A stretch of DNA of 64,000 bases from Paenibacillus pasadenensis (GTDB lineage: Bacteria; Bacillota; Bacilli; Paenibacillales; Paenibacillaceae), in contig NZ_JAMBOT010000012.1 in assembly GCF_023715725.1 (NCBI RefSeq), forward strand, positions 41,827 through 105,826. Reading direction: 5' to 3'. A model generated the notes under the pieces. The model was given only the letters and a program-made list of their open reading frames with translations. It was not told the DNA's origin and searched no databases. Made by a program: the position numbers and the translations under genes. Below, piece after piece: positions 41,903 to 50,970 of this stretch (positions are counted from its first letter, which is position 1; every line of letters starts with the position of its first letter).

Positions 41903-42583
41903 TTAACCTCCTTGTCCTAGCTTGCGTTTCAGCTGCTCCAGCTCATGCTCGACAGCCGCATTTGGAACGCTGGCGCGTCCATGAATGGATTCCGGTCCGC
42001 CCTGTCTGAGCTCGCGCAGGCTGCGCGCCTCATGCTCCATGCCGCTGATCCGGTCATCGAGCCTGCGGAACATGCCTTCCGGCTTGCCGCCGTTAAGTCC
42101 AGATCCCGTTGAACCGTAACGCGAGTTCATGCGCTGCTGAAGCTTCAGCGACTCCATGCGGGCGGAGTAGTATTCGCGTTTATCGTATACAATCTGATAC
42201 TCGCTGCGCATCTCCTGCAGCGTATGTTCGAGGTCTTCCATGTTGAGACGGCTTTGCTCGTACAGCTCTTTATATTGGGCGGCGCGCTCATCGGCAGACG
42301 CCTTTTCGTGAAGCGCGATGCGAGCCAGCTGCTCTTCTCCGGCTTTGAGCGCCGTGACTGCTTGCTGCTCCCGCTTTTCCTTTTGCTGCTCCGCCTGGAG
42401 CCACTGCATTTTCAAATGGTGGCTGTGCGTGGAATATTGGGAATGGAGGCGTTCCGACTGAATGATCTCTTCCCGGGTCGCCCACAGGAATTGGTCGATC
42501 AGCTTAACGGGATCCTCCGATTTTTCAAGATGCTCGTTCAGGGTAGCCAAGGTAATATCCCGGACTCGTCGAATGATGCTCAT
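41903..42583 (-). CDS. PspA/IM30 family protein, first copy
   Basis: 226 residues, ATG 42583. Same architecture as the gene at 40693: amphipathic MSIIRRVRDITLATLNEHLE, then coiled coil (EYYSARMESLKLQQRMNSRYG), a Gly/Ser-rich break and a last helix EHELEQLKRKLGQ. The break after about residue 165 and the extra helix are found in LiaH-like forms. Two divergent PspA copies flank the PspC gene. Confidence 0.86.
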   Translation of the reverse strand: MSIIRRVRDITLATLNEHLEKSEDPVKLIDQFLWATREEIIQSERLHSQYSTHSHHLKMQWLQAEQQKEKREQQAVTALKAGEEQLARIALHEKASADERAAQYKELYEQSRLNMEDLEHTLQEMRSEYQIVYDKREYYSARMESLKLQQRMNSRYGSTGSGLNGGKPEGMFRRLDDRISGMEHEARSLRELRQGGPESIHGRASVPNAAVEHELEQLKRKLGQGG

Positions 42584-42634
42584 CGTTTTAATCCTCCTCG
42601 TAAGACGCTAGTGCGAAAGGTTGGCTTCGTGCGG

Positions 42635-42931
42635 TTAGTAGGAACGGTTATCCTTAATCTTGGCTACGCCCCATACGATCAGTCCGATCGCCAGAAGCGC
42701 CAGGATCAGACCGGAAAGCTTGCCAAGCAGCATGATTGCGCCGATAAAGGCCAAGATGCCGCCGATCAGCCGGTTTCCGTTTCTCCAGCCGATGTAACCG
42801 AGGCCGAGCAGAATTACAGGGAACAACAGGGATACGAGCCAGCCAATCACATGGCCGAGGCCGAGAAATTTCATTGCGACCAGGACACCTGCTGCAATCA
42901 AGATCAGGCCAAGCGTGGAATTCTTTTTCAT
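42635..42931 (-). CDS. LiaI/LiaF-TM-like small membrane protein
   Basis: 98 residues, ATG 42931 after AAGGCGGTGA. Three to four hydrophobic segments (LGLILIAAGVLVAMKFLGLG, WLVSLLFPVILLGLGYIGW, LIGGILAFIGAIMLLG, ILALLAIGLIVWGVAKI), typical of the transmembrane part shared by LiaI and LiaF. First gene of the psp operon. A possible promoter (TTTGAG, 16 bases, TAGAAT on the minus strand near 42990-43015) overlaps TCCGT/ACGGA inverted half-sites that may be the LiaR site. Confidence 0.75.
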   Translation of the reverse strand: MKKNSTLGLILIAAGVLVAMKFLGLGHVIGWLVSLLFPVILLGLGYIGWRNGNRLIGGILAFIGAIMLLGKLSGLILALLAIGLIVWGVAKIKDNRSY

Positions 42932-43033
42932 CGTTGATTGTCACCGCCTTCCAGACTTAAGTAGTAGTCGTTTGCTTATGTCCTTATTCTAGGTTAGATT
43001 CCGTCTTCTCAAAACGGACCTTGGAACGTTTCT

Positions 43034-43051
43034 CGACCTGGACTCAGGTCG
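43034..43051. repeat. Inverted repeat upstream of the lia/psp operon
   Basis: CGACCT-GGACTC-AGGTCG, 6-bp arms and a 6-base centre, between the liaI-like start and the stop at 43097. No T tract, so a protein site is more likely than a terminator; it could be part of a LiaR binding region about 25 bases above the possible -35. Confidence 0.35.
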
Positions 43052-43096
43052 GGGCAAGACTCAGCCCAATGCCGCAATGCAAGGCCATCCGCTCCG

Positions 43097-44197
43097 TCAA
43101 TTAACGAATTGCTTCTTTTTGAATACATGAACTCGGCCCTTGCTATCCTTCACGGTAACGGACAAAGTCCATATTCCGGGGCTATCGAGATATTCCCCTG
43201 AAGCCAAATAGGTGTATTTGTCGAAGCCCTCATAACCAAAGGGATCCGGACCTCCTTCCTTAAAGGAAAAAGGCAGCTGGACCTTTGCCCCTTCCTTGCT
43301 TAATTCAACTGCGGCCTCTGCCGGTTTTCCCATTCCTGTAGGAAGCCATGCGTCCAGCCTCGCTTGCTCTGTTTGAGGAATAATACGCAATGACATATGA
43401 GCCTCCGTCCCCATTACATGCCAATAGAACGGCTCAGCCTCACGGGATGGGGAGCTGACCGACAGAATTGAAGCATGGGCAATCAGAAAAATCAGAAGGA
43501 GGATATTCAAGTGAAGAATGCCGGGTTTAATTATGTCCTTGGAGCGTGAATAGACGTAAACCATTCCAGCGATAACCAGGGGAATAAAGAGCCTGATGGG
43601 TGAGAACTCGCCTTGCAATAGCGCTATCAGCTCTGGAAAAAGAATAAACAGAAGGCTGAACAAAGCCCAGGACATGAACCTGTCCGTTAGCGATTTCAAC
43701 TGAACCGTCGCCAAGCCCGCATGATTTTGAGCGGATAACCACAATCCGAGCCCTCCGCCTAACCAGATAAGCTGGCCGCAGAAGCTCATGGCGGCAATAA
43801 TTAACGGGGCTATGTTCTCAAAGCCGCCCAGCTCCCGGTTGTTGCCGGCTGCAACCGTAGTAATCAGAATTATAGACAGGAATATTTTCACACTGGCAAT
43901 CCGGAAGGAAGACTCTGATCGTTCAAAAGCGATTACGAGCCAGACTGCGCCGACAATAACCTTCGTTATGGAAATCCAATCGAAGCCGCCTGATAGAATC
44001 GCCGCATAAAGAACTGCTGCTGCAGCGATTCTTTCCAGACGAATGATGGTTCGGAGCTCGACCTTAGCTTGAACGACCGGCCAAAGGCAGCTTCTGAAAT
44101 AAAAGATCCCGAGCAGCAGCATAATGGAAAATACATCTATAAACCGTTCCGTTATGGCAAATATTCTGGGGAACTCAATGGCATACTCAACCTGCAT
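43097..44197 (-). CDS. Membrane protein, possibly CopD-like with FixH/YtkA-like C-terminal domain
   Basis: 366 residues, ATG 44197. About eight membrane segments in the first 240 residues, then an outer beta domain (about 255-366) ending with GIWTLSVTVKDSKGRVHVFKK, which resembles YtkA/FixH or CopC-type Ig-like domains. The membrane part has no clear motif; the order of segments recalls CopD of copper uptake systems, without Cys or Met clusters. Function is open. The next gene upstream (44236) ends 38 bases before its start. Confidence 0.5.
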   Translation of the reverse strand: MQVEYAIEFPRIFAITERFIDVFSIMLLLGIFYFRSCLWPVVQAKVELRTIIRLERIAAAAVLYAAILSGGFDWISITKVIVGAVWLVIAFERSESSFRIASVKIFLSIILITTVAAGNNRELGGFENIAPLIIAAMSFCGQLIWLGGGLGLWLSAQNHAGLATVQLKSLTDRFMSWALFSLLFILFPELIALLQGEFSPIRLFIPLVIAGMVYVYSRSKDIIKPGILHLNILLLIFLIAHASILSVSSPSREAEPFYWHVMGTEAHMSLRIIPQTEQARLDAWLPTGMGKPAEAAVELSKEGAKVQLPFSFKEGGPDPFGYEGFDKYTYLASGEYLDSPGIWTLSVTVKDSKGRVHVFKKKQFVN

Positions 44198-44235
44198 CCC
44201 GCACCGCCTCCACAGCTAAGATTCTGGACAAAAAT

Positions 44236-44553
44236 TCACCAAGCCCAAGGGCTTTTGGACAGCCCCAGCAGCTGGGCAAACTTTTCTCCTAACGTCTCTT
44301 TTGCTGTCGCCAGCTTATCCGAAGTGCAGGCTGAATCTGCCTTGTAGCCCGATTCCTTTACCCAAGACCAATCCACTTCGGCCAGGTTATTCGTCAGGTT
44401 GGCTTCATCGAAGCAGGGAGGTGCGATATAAGTCTGATTTGTATGGTCGGCTACCATGCGGGTGCCGCCAGGCGGCTCAAAAGAAAAGGGAATAATAAAA
44501 ACAATAACCGCAATAAAAACCAATCCGAAGGCAGCTCCAATTTTCATAAGCAT
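44236..44553 (-). CDS. Unrecognised small membrane-anchored protein
   Basis: 105 residues from ATG 44553 (ATG 44547 is the alternative; GAAGGGA upstream). One hydrophobic segment about 4-23, then a mainly polar outer domain with two Cys (PPCFDEAN and DSACTSDK) which could form a disulfide. No family recognised. Probably co-transcribed with the membrane protein at 43097. Confidence 0.55.
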   Translation of the reverse strand: MLMKIGAAFGLVFIAVIVFIIPFSFEPPGGTRMVADHTNQTYIAPPCFDEANLTNNLAEVDWSWVKESGYKADSACTSDKLATAKETLGEKFAQLLGLSKSPWAW

Positions 44554-44659
44554 CAGTCATGTAATGTCCCTTCTGTATCATCTCTTTGCTATTTTATAAT
44601 AGCGGTATTTTTTGAGAAGGCTCAGAAGAGCTATCTGGCTGCCTTATTTATTTTAATTT

Positions 44660-45026
44660 TTAATCTTGCATTTCAGGCTTCTCCGACCATCTGCCATTCA
44701 ATACGGGATCACTCAACGATGCATGGGGCAGCTGCGCTTTTGCCAGAACATGCAACAACTGCTCGTCGGAATGTTCTTCTCCATTCAGCAAAAGCAAATC
44801 CCCGCTTCGATTTTTATTCAATATACCGGGGGTTAGTGGAATAAGCTTGGCAAAAAAGGATGTGCGCAGACGGCTAAGCATGGAGAATGTCGCCCGGTGA
44901 GAATACAAACGTTCGCCATAACGGCTTGCCGCCCGCAGCAGGCCGGGCAATTTGACCATCGGGGTGAGGACAATCAATGTATACAGCGGCGGTCATGCCT
45001 GTCACCAGCTTACTCCACAGCACTGA
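44660..45026 (-). pseudogene. Decayed remnant of a CydC-type ABC exporter gene
   Basis: The minus-strand translation around 44760-44980 reads LTPMVKLPGLLRAASRYGER followed by LYSHRATFSMLSRLRTSFFA and PGILNKNRSGDLL, which matches the part of CydC/CydD where the membrane domain has A-x-R-Y-x-E-R-x-x-S-H, L-R-x-x-F and R-S-G-D-L-L. The frame before it has stops and continues in another frame as SVLWSKLVTGMTAAVY, aligning with the preceding membrane segment. After GDLL comes LLLNGEEHSDEQLLHVLAKAQL, like a stretch from the nucleotide-binding domain, so several hundred codons are deleted between. No intact copy is in the window. CydDC exports thiols needed for cytochrome bd assembly. Confidence 0.55.
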
Positions 45027-45552
45027 TCAATTGCCATTTCTAACAGCCTCCTTTCAAACTCTGTTCCATTATTGTGCTTTGCTCAGGCTTGCTAGCCGTT
45101 ACACAGCATTTAGATCAGGTTTGGAAACTCTTCTTACACCTTCGCCTCATCTTAGCTATGTGATTTGATTCATTTGAGAATTTTTTCACAAAGTAAGATG
45201 TTGTGCCCGCAGAATTATGAGAGATTGCAGATCGGACAAACCTGCTTAAACCTGATAATTAAAATTATATCTTTGTCTCTTAGCAATTCAATCGCTGACA
45301 CGCCTTTGTCCCTAAACGTTAAAGAAAGGGTCAACACTTTCTGAAAACTTGGTGAAAATACGGAAAGCACTCGAAAGAGCTATTGATTCCTGCAGCCGTT
45401 AAGTGGTAACTCAAAAGAGAACCTCCGTCCCGAATACAGACGGAGCGGGGAATTGGCCAGCCTGGAGCGGCGTATCGGCGCTCGCATCCGGATCCAATTC
45501 CCGCTCTTTCTGCAATGCTTGTATTATGCGTACAGGTTCAACTTACAGCCAT
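45027..45552. other. Intergenic stretch, AT-rich, no gene seen
   Basis: 526 bases with no frame that has a ribosome site and recognisable protein. It holds the terminator at 45412-45445 and a second long imperfect hairpin (arms 45443-45456 and 45494-45506). The AT-rich part 45160-45340 may be more debris next to the cydC remnant; I cannot assign it. Confidence 0.5.
45412..45445 (-). terminator. Terminator of the beta-helix protein operon
   Basis: CTCCGTC pairs with GACGGAG, followed by GTTCTCTTTTG on the minus strand, about 108 bases beyond the stop at 45553. Confidence 0.6.
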
Positions 45553-48500
45553 TCATTCCCCAGAGCCAGGCTCGACTTCTCCAATAAGGCTACCGCTGCC
45601 GGCTTCCTTGATTTCAAAATCATCAAAATAATAGGTCAGCCTGGTCGTCCCGTTGCCAATCCGCAGCTGAATAGATGCATCCGCCGTGTCGTTGGAGCCG
45701 GTATAGGTGTAATTCATTTTCAGCTGCCGCCATGTCGTATCCACCGGCGTATTTTTAGCGACATACCCGTATCTCGGCGTTCCCGCTCCGTGATCAAGAA
45801 TGATTTGGGCTACATCGGCGCCTGCCGCCAGTTTAACCCAAACGGATAATTCATAGGTTTTATTTTTTTCGAGCGCCACCTTCTGCAGCGCTGTCCCGTA
45901 GTTGCCTGTCACCGTCACTTTGGCGGAGCCGGCGCTGTTATGGTAAGTGTCCGCCGTCACCGTCAGTCTGGAAAGGGTGGCGTTCATTGATGTCCAGCCT
46001 AAAGTGTTGTACTCAAAAGCTCCGTTATTGAGCAGATTGGTCTCTGCCGACTGATCCGTCGTATACCGGAAATCCAGTCCGGCGTATCCGCCTCCGGCAA
46101 TCGGCTCTCCCAAATAATGGTTTACACGCGGCTTTTTATCGTCGGAAGCATAGATTGGACCGTCTATTGAGCCTATTTCCGGCTGCGAAACGGAAATTCC
46201 GCCGCTTATCCAGCTGTCCCCGCCGTAATTTTCTTTGCTGACAAGATAATACGATCTTCCGGGAAATAAACGCACCGGCTCATAAAGCTGCGCATAGCGG
46301 AAGTCCCCCGCCTGCGCCCCGTCCGGCCTTACTTTGGCCTCCGTGACCAAAGCTTTTGTGTTGGCATCCAGCAGCCGGAGCAGATGGATTTCAGAATTTC
46401 CCGCCTCGAACTTTCGCCCAAGCGCAGTTAATACAATGGGCGTACTGCCAACAGTAAATTTCATGCCTGCATAACCGCTCCAGCCGCCGCGCGGCTCACC
46501 GCCTGATAGCGACTGCACGAACCCCGACGTATTCTCCAAATCGACCGGAAGAGGGTCGGGCTCCGGTTGAGGCTGCGTCGTTACAGGCTCGGGAAGCAGG
46601 ATAGGCGCAGGAGTGTCGGAACCGCCGTTTTCGTATAGGAAATCGAGTCCGACAAAGCTGTTTCCTCCGGGGGGGCTTTCTTTGTAGGCCGAGCCCCAAA
46701 CCCCGATGCGGGCAGTCGCTACCGAAGCGGTCGAAACTATCATATCGCTGTCATACCACACATCCTCTCCAACCTTTTCCTCGCTCATCAGATAATAAAC
46801 TTTATTAGCCTCCAGTGTAATGGCTGCGGGAAGCTGGACGTAGCTGAAATCTCCGTTTGCCGACGCGTCGGACAGATTAAGCTGAACGAGGCTGCCCGGA
46901 AGATCGGCGCCCGTGGCCGCATCCACGATTTTCATCCGGTGCAGGCCGTAACTGCCGGGCAGGTTGACGCGTCCAAGCGCTGTCACAACAATGGGGTTGC
47001 CGGCCGTCTCCAGCTTCATGCCTACCCAGCCGCCCCATTCGTTGCGAAGCTTGCCCGTTTTATCGATGGATGTTATAAAGCTGCTTTTTCCGGCAAAATC
47101 AACCGGCAGCGACGGGGACGGTTCGGGCGGCTGCGGCCGCACTAGCTCCCCGGAATCCGGCACTGCGGGAATAATATCGCGGTAAGCGCTCTCAATTCCC
47201 GCCGCCGCAATAATCGCCTGCCCTCCGGCAGGCCAGCTGCCGTCCGGAACATATACCGTACCGGAAATTTCACTATTGGTTCCCATATTCACCTGCTTGC
47301 GGCTATCCGTATACGTGGACCGCACTTTATTATTGGTGGATGGATTAATGAAGATTGGAATAGCAGCGTACTCGATGACATTGTTCTCCGCCGTGATGTT
47401 GCTGCTTCCCTGATCCAAATAAATAGCGCCAAAATTATTTTTCTGACCTTTAATGTAATTGCCTGTTATCGTTATATCGTAGGAAGTGCCAAGCATATAA
47501 ATAGAGCCTCCGTCCACCAGCTCCTGCATCGTATGATGAATGTAGTTATTGCGAATGACATTGTTTCGGTTGCTCGTATCAACATCCCCCCACCCCCAGC
47601 CAAGCGTAATGCCGGAATAGGGCACATTCGATATTTCATTATTGGCGATTTCGATATTTTGCGGATAGTCTGCAAAGATGGCAACGCTTGAGCGATATTC
47701 AACGCCTATCCGATAAAAAAAGTTATTGGAAATGATATGGCCTTTCTCCAGCTTGCCTATATCCAGCGGATTATAATGATCGGGATTGCGCATATCCACT
47801 TCCCCAATCTGAATTCCGCTCCCGGATAAATCCATGAACACATTGCCGACGATGCGGTTGCTCTGGCTTCCGCCCGACATATTAATAGCCGCACTGCCAA
47901 GCTGCGAGAAACGGTTGCGCTCAAACACAATGCTGCGGCCCGCTATAATCTCCACGGCGGCAGGCGTTAAGCTTTCCGTCGTGATGCCTGTGCCGGGATC
48001 TTTCCGGCGCAGCACATTGGACTGGACATCGGGAAGCCCTTGCGCGCTGCTTGGTTCAAGCCAGGTGGAATATTGAAACCCTATCCCCCTGAACTGGATG
48101 TTATGAACCGGCTCGGCTTCCGTTCCCGTAATCGTTACAAGCTGCTCCAGCTTAGGAATAGTTATCTGCGCGGTGCCGGGATCTTCGCCCGGACTGGGGA
48201 TATAGTAGAACGTATCGCTGGTACGGTCCAAGTACCACTCGCCCGGTTGATCCAGCAATTCGTAAGCGTTTTCATAATACCAGGGAACAGTAGCCGAGGT
48301 GGAGCCTTTGCTGCGCAAAGCATACCAGCCCGGCTGTTTCATTTTGATCAAAGCTTTCCCTTCCGACAAAGTAATGCTCTCTACAGTGCCACGCGGATTC
48401 GTCCACATTTGCTTGAATACCATTTCCATGTCGCTTTGATTGCCCCAACCCGCAAGCTCTGCTGCCGAAGTGCTCAATCCGTTATCGTCATGCGCGGCGT

Positions 48501-48999
48501 CCGGCAGGCCGCCTTCGCTTCTGGCTCTAATCGCGCGTATCCCATCCACGTATAATTGTCTTGTTTCCGCATCGGCGCCTGCCGCCGCGCGGTAAATATT
48601 TTTTGCTGCATCATGCAGCTCCCAGCCGCTTATCGTTTGATCTCCGCTCAACACGGGCGATTCGCCCGGATAGGCTTCATAAATGACGTTATAACCGTTT
48701 TGCCCGGAATCCTGCGCCGTAAAATCAACCGTTTCAGTCAAGCGAAACGCACCGCCGCGCAAGTAAACGTGAAGATCCGCCCCCATGCCGGCAGTCATTC
48801 CGCGAACTGCATCACGCGCTTTCTTCAATGTCCGAAATGGAAGCTCAACCGTTCCCGGATTATCGTCGTTACCTTGAACGGCGTCCACATACCAAGCACC
48901 TTCAGACAAAGCCTCGGCTTGATCTGCCTGCCAAACCGGCATCAACCCCAGCATCATACTGACAACAACTGCAATTTTTATCCATTCGCCGCGTTTCAT
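45553..48999 (-). CDS. Secreted right-handed beta-helix protein with two repeat modules and a CBM
   Basis: 1148 residues, ATG 48999 after GGAGGAG. Signal peptide 1-30. Opening WYVDAVQGNDDNPGT and PFRTLKKARDAVRGM are typical of extracellular parallel beta-helix enzymes (polysaccharide lyases and hydrolases, some in GH141). The helix, about 300-590, has many Asn-rich turns (IEIANNEISNVPYSGI, ITGNYIKGQKN, ITAENNVIEYA). Two related modules of about 150 residues follow (about 640-800 and 830-990; WVGMKLETAGNPIVVTALGR and YAGMKFTVGSTPIVLTALGR), then a CBM4/9-type domain to the end (NLLNNGAFEYNTLGW, YYFDDFEI). No SLH, so it is released or held by the binding domain. It may cleave the polymer whose fragments the neighbouring importer takes up. 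Substrate unknown. Confidence 0.75.
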   Translation of the reverse strand: MKRGEWIKIAVVVSMMLGLMPVWQADQAEALSEGAWYVDAVQGNDDNPGTVELPFRTLKKARDAVRGMTAGMGADLHVYLRGGAFRLTETVDFTAQDSGQNGYNVIYEAYPGESPVLSGDQTISGWELHDAAKNIYRAAAGADAETRQLYVDGIRAIRARSEGGLPDAAHDDNGLSTSAAELAGWGNQSDMEMVFKQMWTNPRGTVESITLSEGKALIKMKQPGWYALRSKGSTSATVPWYYENAYELLDQPGEWYLDRTSDTFYYIPSPGEDPGTAQITIPKLEQLVTITGTEAEPVHNIQFRGIGFQYSTWLEPSSAQGLPDVQSNVLRRKDPGTGITTESLTPAAVEIIAGRSIVFERNRFSQLGSAAINMSGGSQSNRIVGNVFMDLSGSGIQIGEVDMRNPDHYNPLDIGKLEKGHIISNNFFYRIGVEYRSSVAIFADYPQNIEIANNEISNVPYSGITLGWGWGDVDTSNRNNVIRNNYIHHTMQELVDGGSIYMLGTSYDITITGNYIKGQKNNFGAIYLDQGSSNITAENNVIEYAAIPIFINPSTNNKVRSTYTDSRKQVNMGTNSEISGTVYVPDGSWPAGGQAIIAAAGIESAYRDIIPAVPDSGELVRPQPPEPSPSLPVDFAGKSSFITSIDKTGKLRNEWGGWVGMKLETAGNPIVVTALGRVNLPGSYGLHRMKIVDAATGADLPGSLVQLNLSDASANGDFSYVQLPAAITLEANKVYYLMSEEKVGEDVWYDSDMIVSTASVATARIGVWGSAYKESPPGGNSFVGLDFLYENGGSDTPAPILLPEPVTTQPQPEPDPLPVDLENTSGFVQSLSGGEPRGGWSGYAGMKFTVGSTPIVLTALGRKFEAGNSEIHLLRLLDANTKALVTEAKVRPDGAQAGDFRYAQLYEPVRLFPGRSYYLVSKENYGGDSWISGGISVSQPEIGSIDGPIYASDDKKPRVNHYLGEPIAGGGYAGLDFRYTTDQSAETNLLNNGAFEYNTLGWTSMNATLSRLTVTADTYHNSAGSAKVTVTGNYGTALQKVALEKNKTYELSVWVKLAAGADVAQIILDHGAGTPRYGYVAKNTPVDTTWRQLKMNYTYTGSNDTADASIQLRIGNGTTRLTYYFDDFEIKEAGSGSLIGEVEPGSGE

Positions 49000-49089
49000 C
49001 GTACTCCTCCTCTATAATGCTTTATAACGGCGATAAACCATGAACCGCGCATGCGGCATCCGCTTATGCATACGCGGACCCTTACAGCG

Positions 49090-50952
49090 TCATTGCAGCA
49101 TAATTCCTGAAAGCTCTAGCGCAGGGAAGTCCATCGCTTTTCCATTAACAGACATGTAGCGCACTCCTTCACTGAACGGGCTGTATTCCAGCGCCAGCTC
49201 CAAGCCTTCCCGACTGAACTTCACCGTCCGGGTAATGCGGTATCTCGTATGGACGCTTGACGAAAGTGAATCGCATACGGATGAAAGTGCGCACCGCTCC
49301 CGAAATGACGCAAAATCTCCGTCCTTCTCCCCGCTCCCTACCTCCACGGCAAAACCGTTGCATACGCCAAGAAGCTCCTCTGCGCTAAAATTTCGGGCAG
49401 GTCCCTCATAGTTAATCAGAGCTACCGCCAAAAAACCTCCTTGCCTTGTGATGGATATGCCCATGTTCCTTCCCAAATTTGAAATCTGCAAAGGATGGAC
49501 AGCGATATAGACAGGCCCATCCTTGACATAGATGGAGCATAAACTCGCACTCTCCCCCTTTTCCCCCGCAACGGGCTGTTCGCCCAAATAAATCTCATCC
49601 GGCACAGCGCCATCGTCGCCAAGCGTCAAATAAAGCTGCAGCGCCAGCCGGCGTATGCCTGATTGCAGAAATGTTTTCGGCTTATACACAACAACAGCCG
49701 TATTTTCATGCTGAAGCGCTAATTTCCGGCCTTCGTCGTTCAGGATGTTCATGGACAGGCCTGCTTCCTTGTCATCGCTCACATATCTCGCAAAAACGGT
49801 GCCGACATCATTAAGCTTTCGGACAGGAGCGGAGCGTCTGTACAATAAATGAAAGGCATCCGTCTGCATGCCGTTATGGAATTCGCGGGTAGAGGTTCCT
49901 AACGCATAATTGTCGGTCATATAAGTGTGGATCAGCCCTTCCGCAGCAGGATATTCATAGACACCTTTGACGCAAAGACCGGGCTCTGCATCCGCGCCGT
50001 AATCGCTTGAAGGGCTGCAATCGAAGGCGGCTTTAAATGTAAACGGATACGTTTTATGCAGCAGCATATCGACCAAGCGGGTTGGACAATGAAAGTCGGC
50101 TATCATCCGCATAGCGGCAGAAATGCGCTGCCCCGTTGTCAACGACTCGTAGTTCCACTCGGTATCTGTCCCGTATTCCGGCAAACGCTCCCCGAGCAGC
50201 GACAGCAGCATATACCGGTTGGAATGGATTCTTCCCGCCGAATCCCTCATATAAGCGCGCGAGTACGGCCCTGCATGCTGAAGAGTTTGGGGATGATAAT
50301 GGCCGAGCAGATCAAGCCAGGTTCTCTCCTCCAATTCAAGCGCAAGGGCGACGACCGCTTCATTCCGCACCCACGAGGCAATTTCTGCAAGCGCATAAGC
50401 GTGAATGGGCGTATAGGTAGGACTGTTGAATTCCGTGGATACACCCCGCCGCCGAAGCAGCTCCTTAAACTGCAGCAGACGTTCAGCCCCCACCCGAAAT
50501 GCCGCTTCATCATGAAACATTTGACCGGCAATCAGGCAGATAAAGGATGCCATCGAAGGAAAATTATCGTTTACTCCAACGTAATCCATGTCGTTGCCCA
50601 AGAAATGAGGAAGCTCGTTTGTTACATACTCGCCAAGCCGTTCCTTGGCATCAGGAGCAAGCAAACTCATGTCTCGAACTAAAATCTGCAGAGCGATCAT
50701 CGGAGCAAAATGGCAGAACTTATAGCGGGACTCCATAATGATGCGGTTTGCTGTTGCAGACGCCTCGCTTCCGCCATGCTCCAGGTAGATCAAGGCCGTC
50801 CATAATCGCTCGCGCAAATCATCGACCATAGACAGCTGCTTCCAAAGCGTGCCGTCATGGGCCATATGCAGCGTGTCGGCTGCCACTCTTGCGCATATAA
50901 CGGCCCTCCGCTCGCGCTGCCCTCGCAAATCGTAATAAAGCGCTTCTTCCAT
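49090..50952 (-). CDS. Unrecognised 620-residue cytoplasmic protein, candidate polysaccharide lyase or hydrolase
   Basis: ATG 50952, 18 bases behind the GH105 gene. No signal peptide. The first 350 residues are helical with aromatic turns (YVGVNDNFPSMASFICLIAG, EFNSPTYTPIHAYALAEIAS, YSRAYMRDSAGR), suggesting an alpha/alpha toroid; the last 270 are beta-rich (GGFLAVALINYEG, YRITRTVKFSREGLELAL). Toroid plus beta-sandwich is the layout of several polysaccharide lyases and heparinase-like enzymes. Asn, His, Tyr and Arg in the conserved-looking toroid loops could be catalytic. I do not recognise the family. Its place between a beta-helix protein and GH105, beside an oligosaccharide importer and upstream of uronate genes, suggests an intracellular enzyme on a uronate-containing oligosaccharide. 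Confidence 0.7.
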   Translation of the reverse strand: MEEALYYDLRGQRERRAVICARVAADTLHMAHDGTLWKQLSMVDDLRERLWTALIYLEHGGSEASATANRIIMESRYKFCHFAPMIALQILVRDMSLLAPDAKERLGEYVTNELPHFLGNDMDYVGVNDNFPSMASFICLIAGQMFHDEAAFRVGAERLLQFKELLRRRGVSTEFNSPTYTPIHAYALAEIASWVRNEAVVALALELEERTWLDLLGHYHPQTLQHAGPYSRAYMRDSAGRIHSNRYMLLSLLGERLPEYGTDTEWNYESLTTGQRISAAMRMIADFHCPTRLVDMLLHKTYPFTFKAAFDCSPSSDYGADAEPGLCVKGVYEYPAAEGLIHTYMTDNYALGTSTREFHNGMQTDAFHLLYRRSAPVRKLNDVGTVFARYVSDDKEAGLSMNILNDEGRKLALQHENTAVVVYKPKTFLQSGIRRLALQLYLTLGDDGAVPDEIYLGEQPVAGEKGESASLCSIYVKDGPVYIAVHPLQISNLGRNMGISITRQGGFLAVALINYEGPARNFSAEELLGVCNGFAVEVGSGEKDGDFASFRERCALSSVCDSLSSSVHTRYRITRTVKFSREGLELALEYSPFSEGVRYMSVNGKAMDFPALELSGIMLQ

Positions 50953-50970
50953 GCCGAACCCCCTCTCCCG

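Noticed and set aside
43034..43051. Terminator of the CopD-like gene
   Set aside because: The hairpin lacks a T tract on the minus strand; listed only as an inverted repeat.
44443..44844. 133-codon open frame on the plus strand
   Set aside because: It overlaps the opposite small membrane gene and the cydC-like remnant, and the minus-strand reading has the recognisable motifs.
45403..45849. 148-codon open frame on the plus strand
   Set aside because: It crosses the terminator and the end of the beta-helix gene, without ribosome site or family resemblance.
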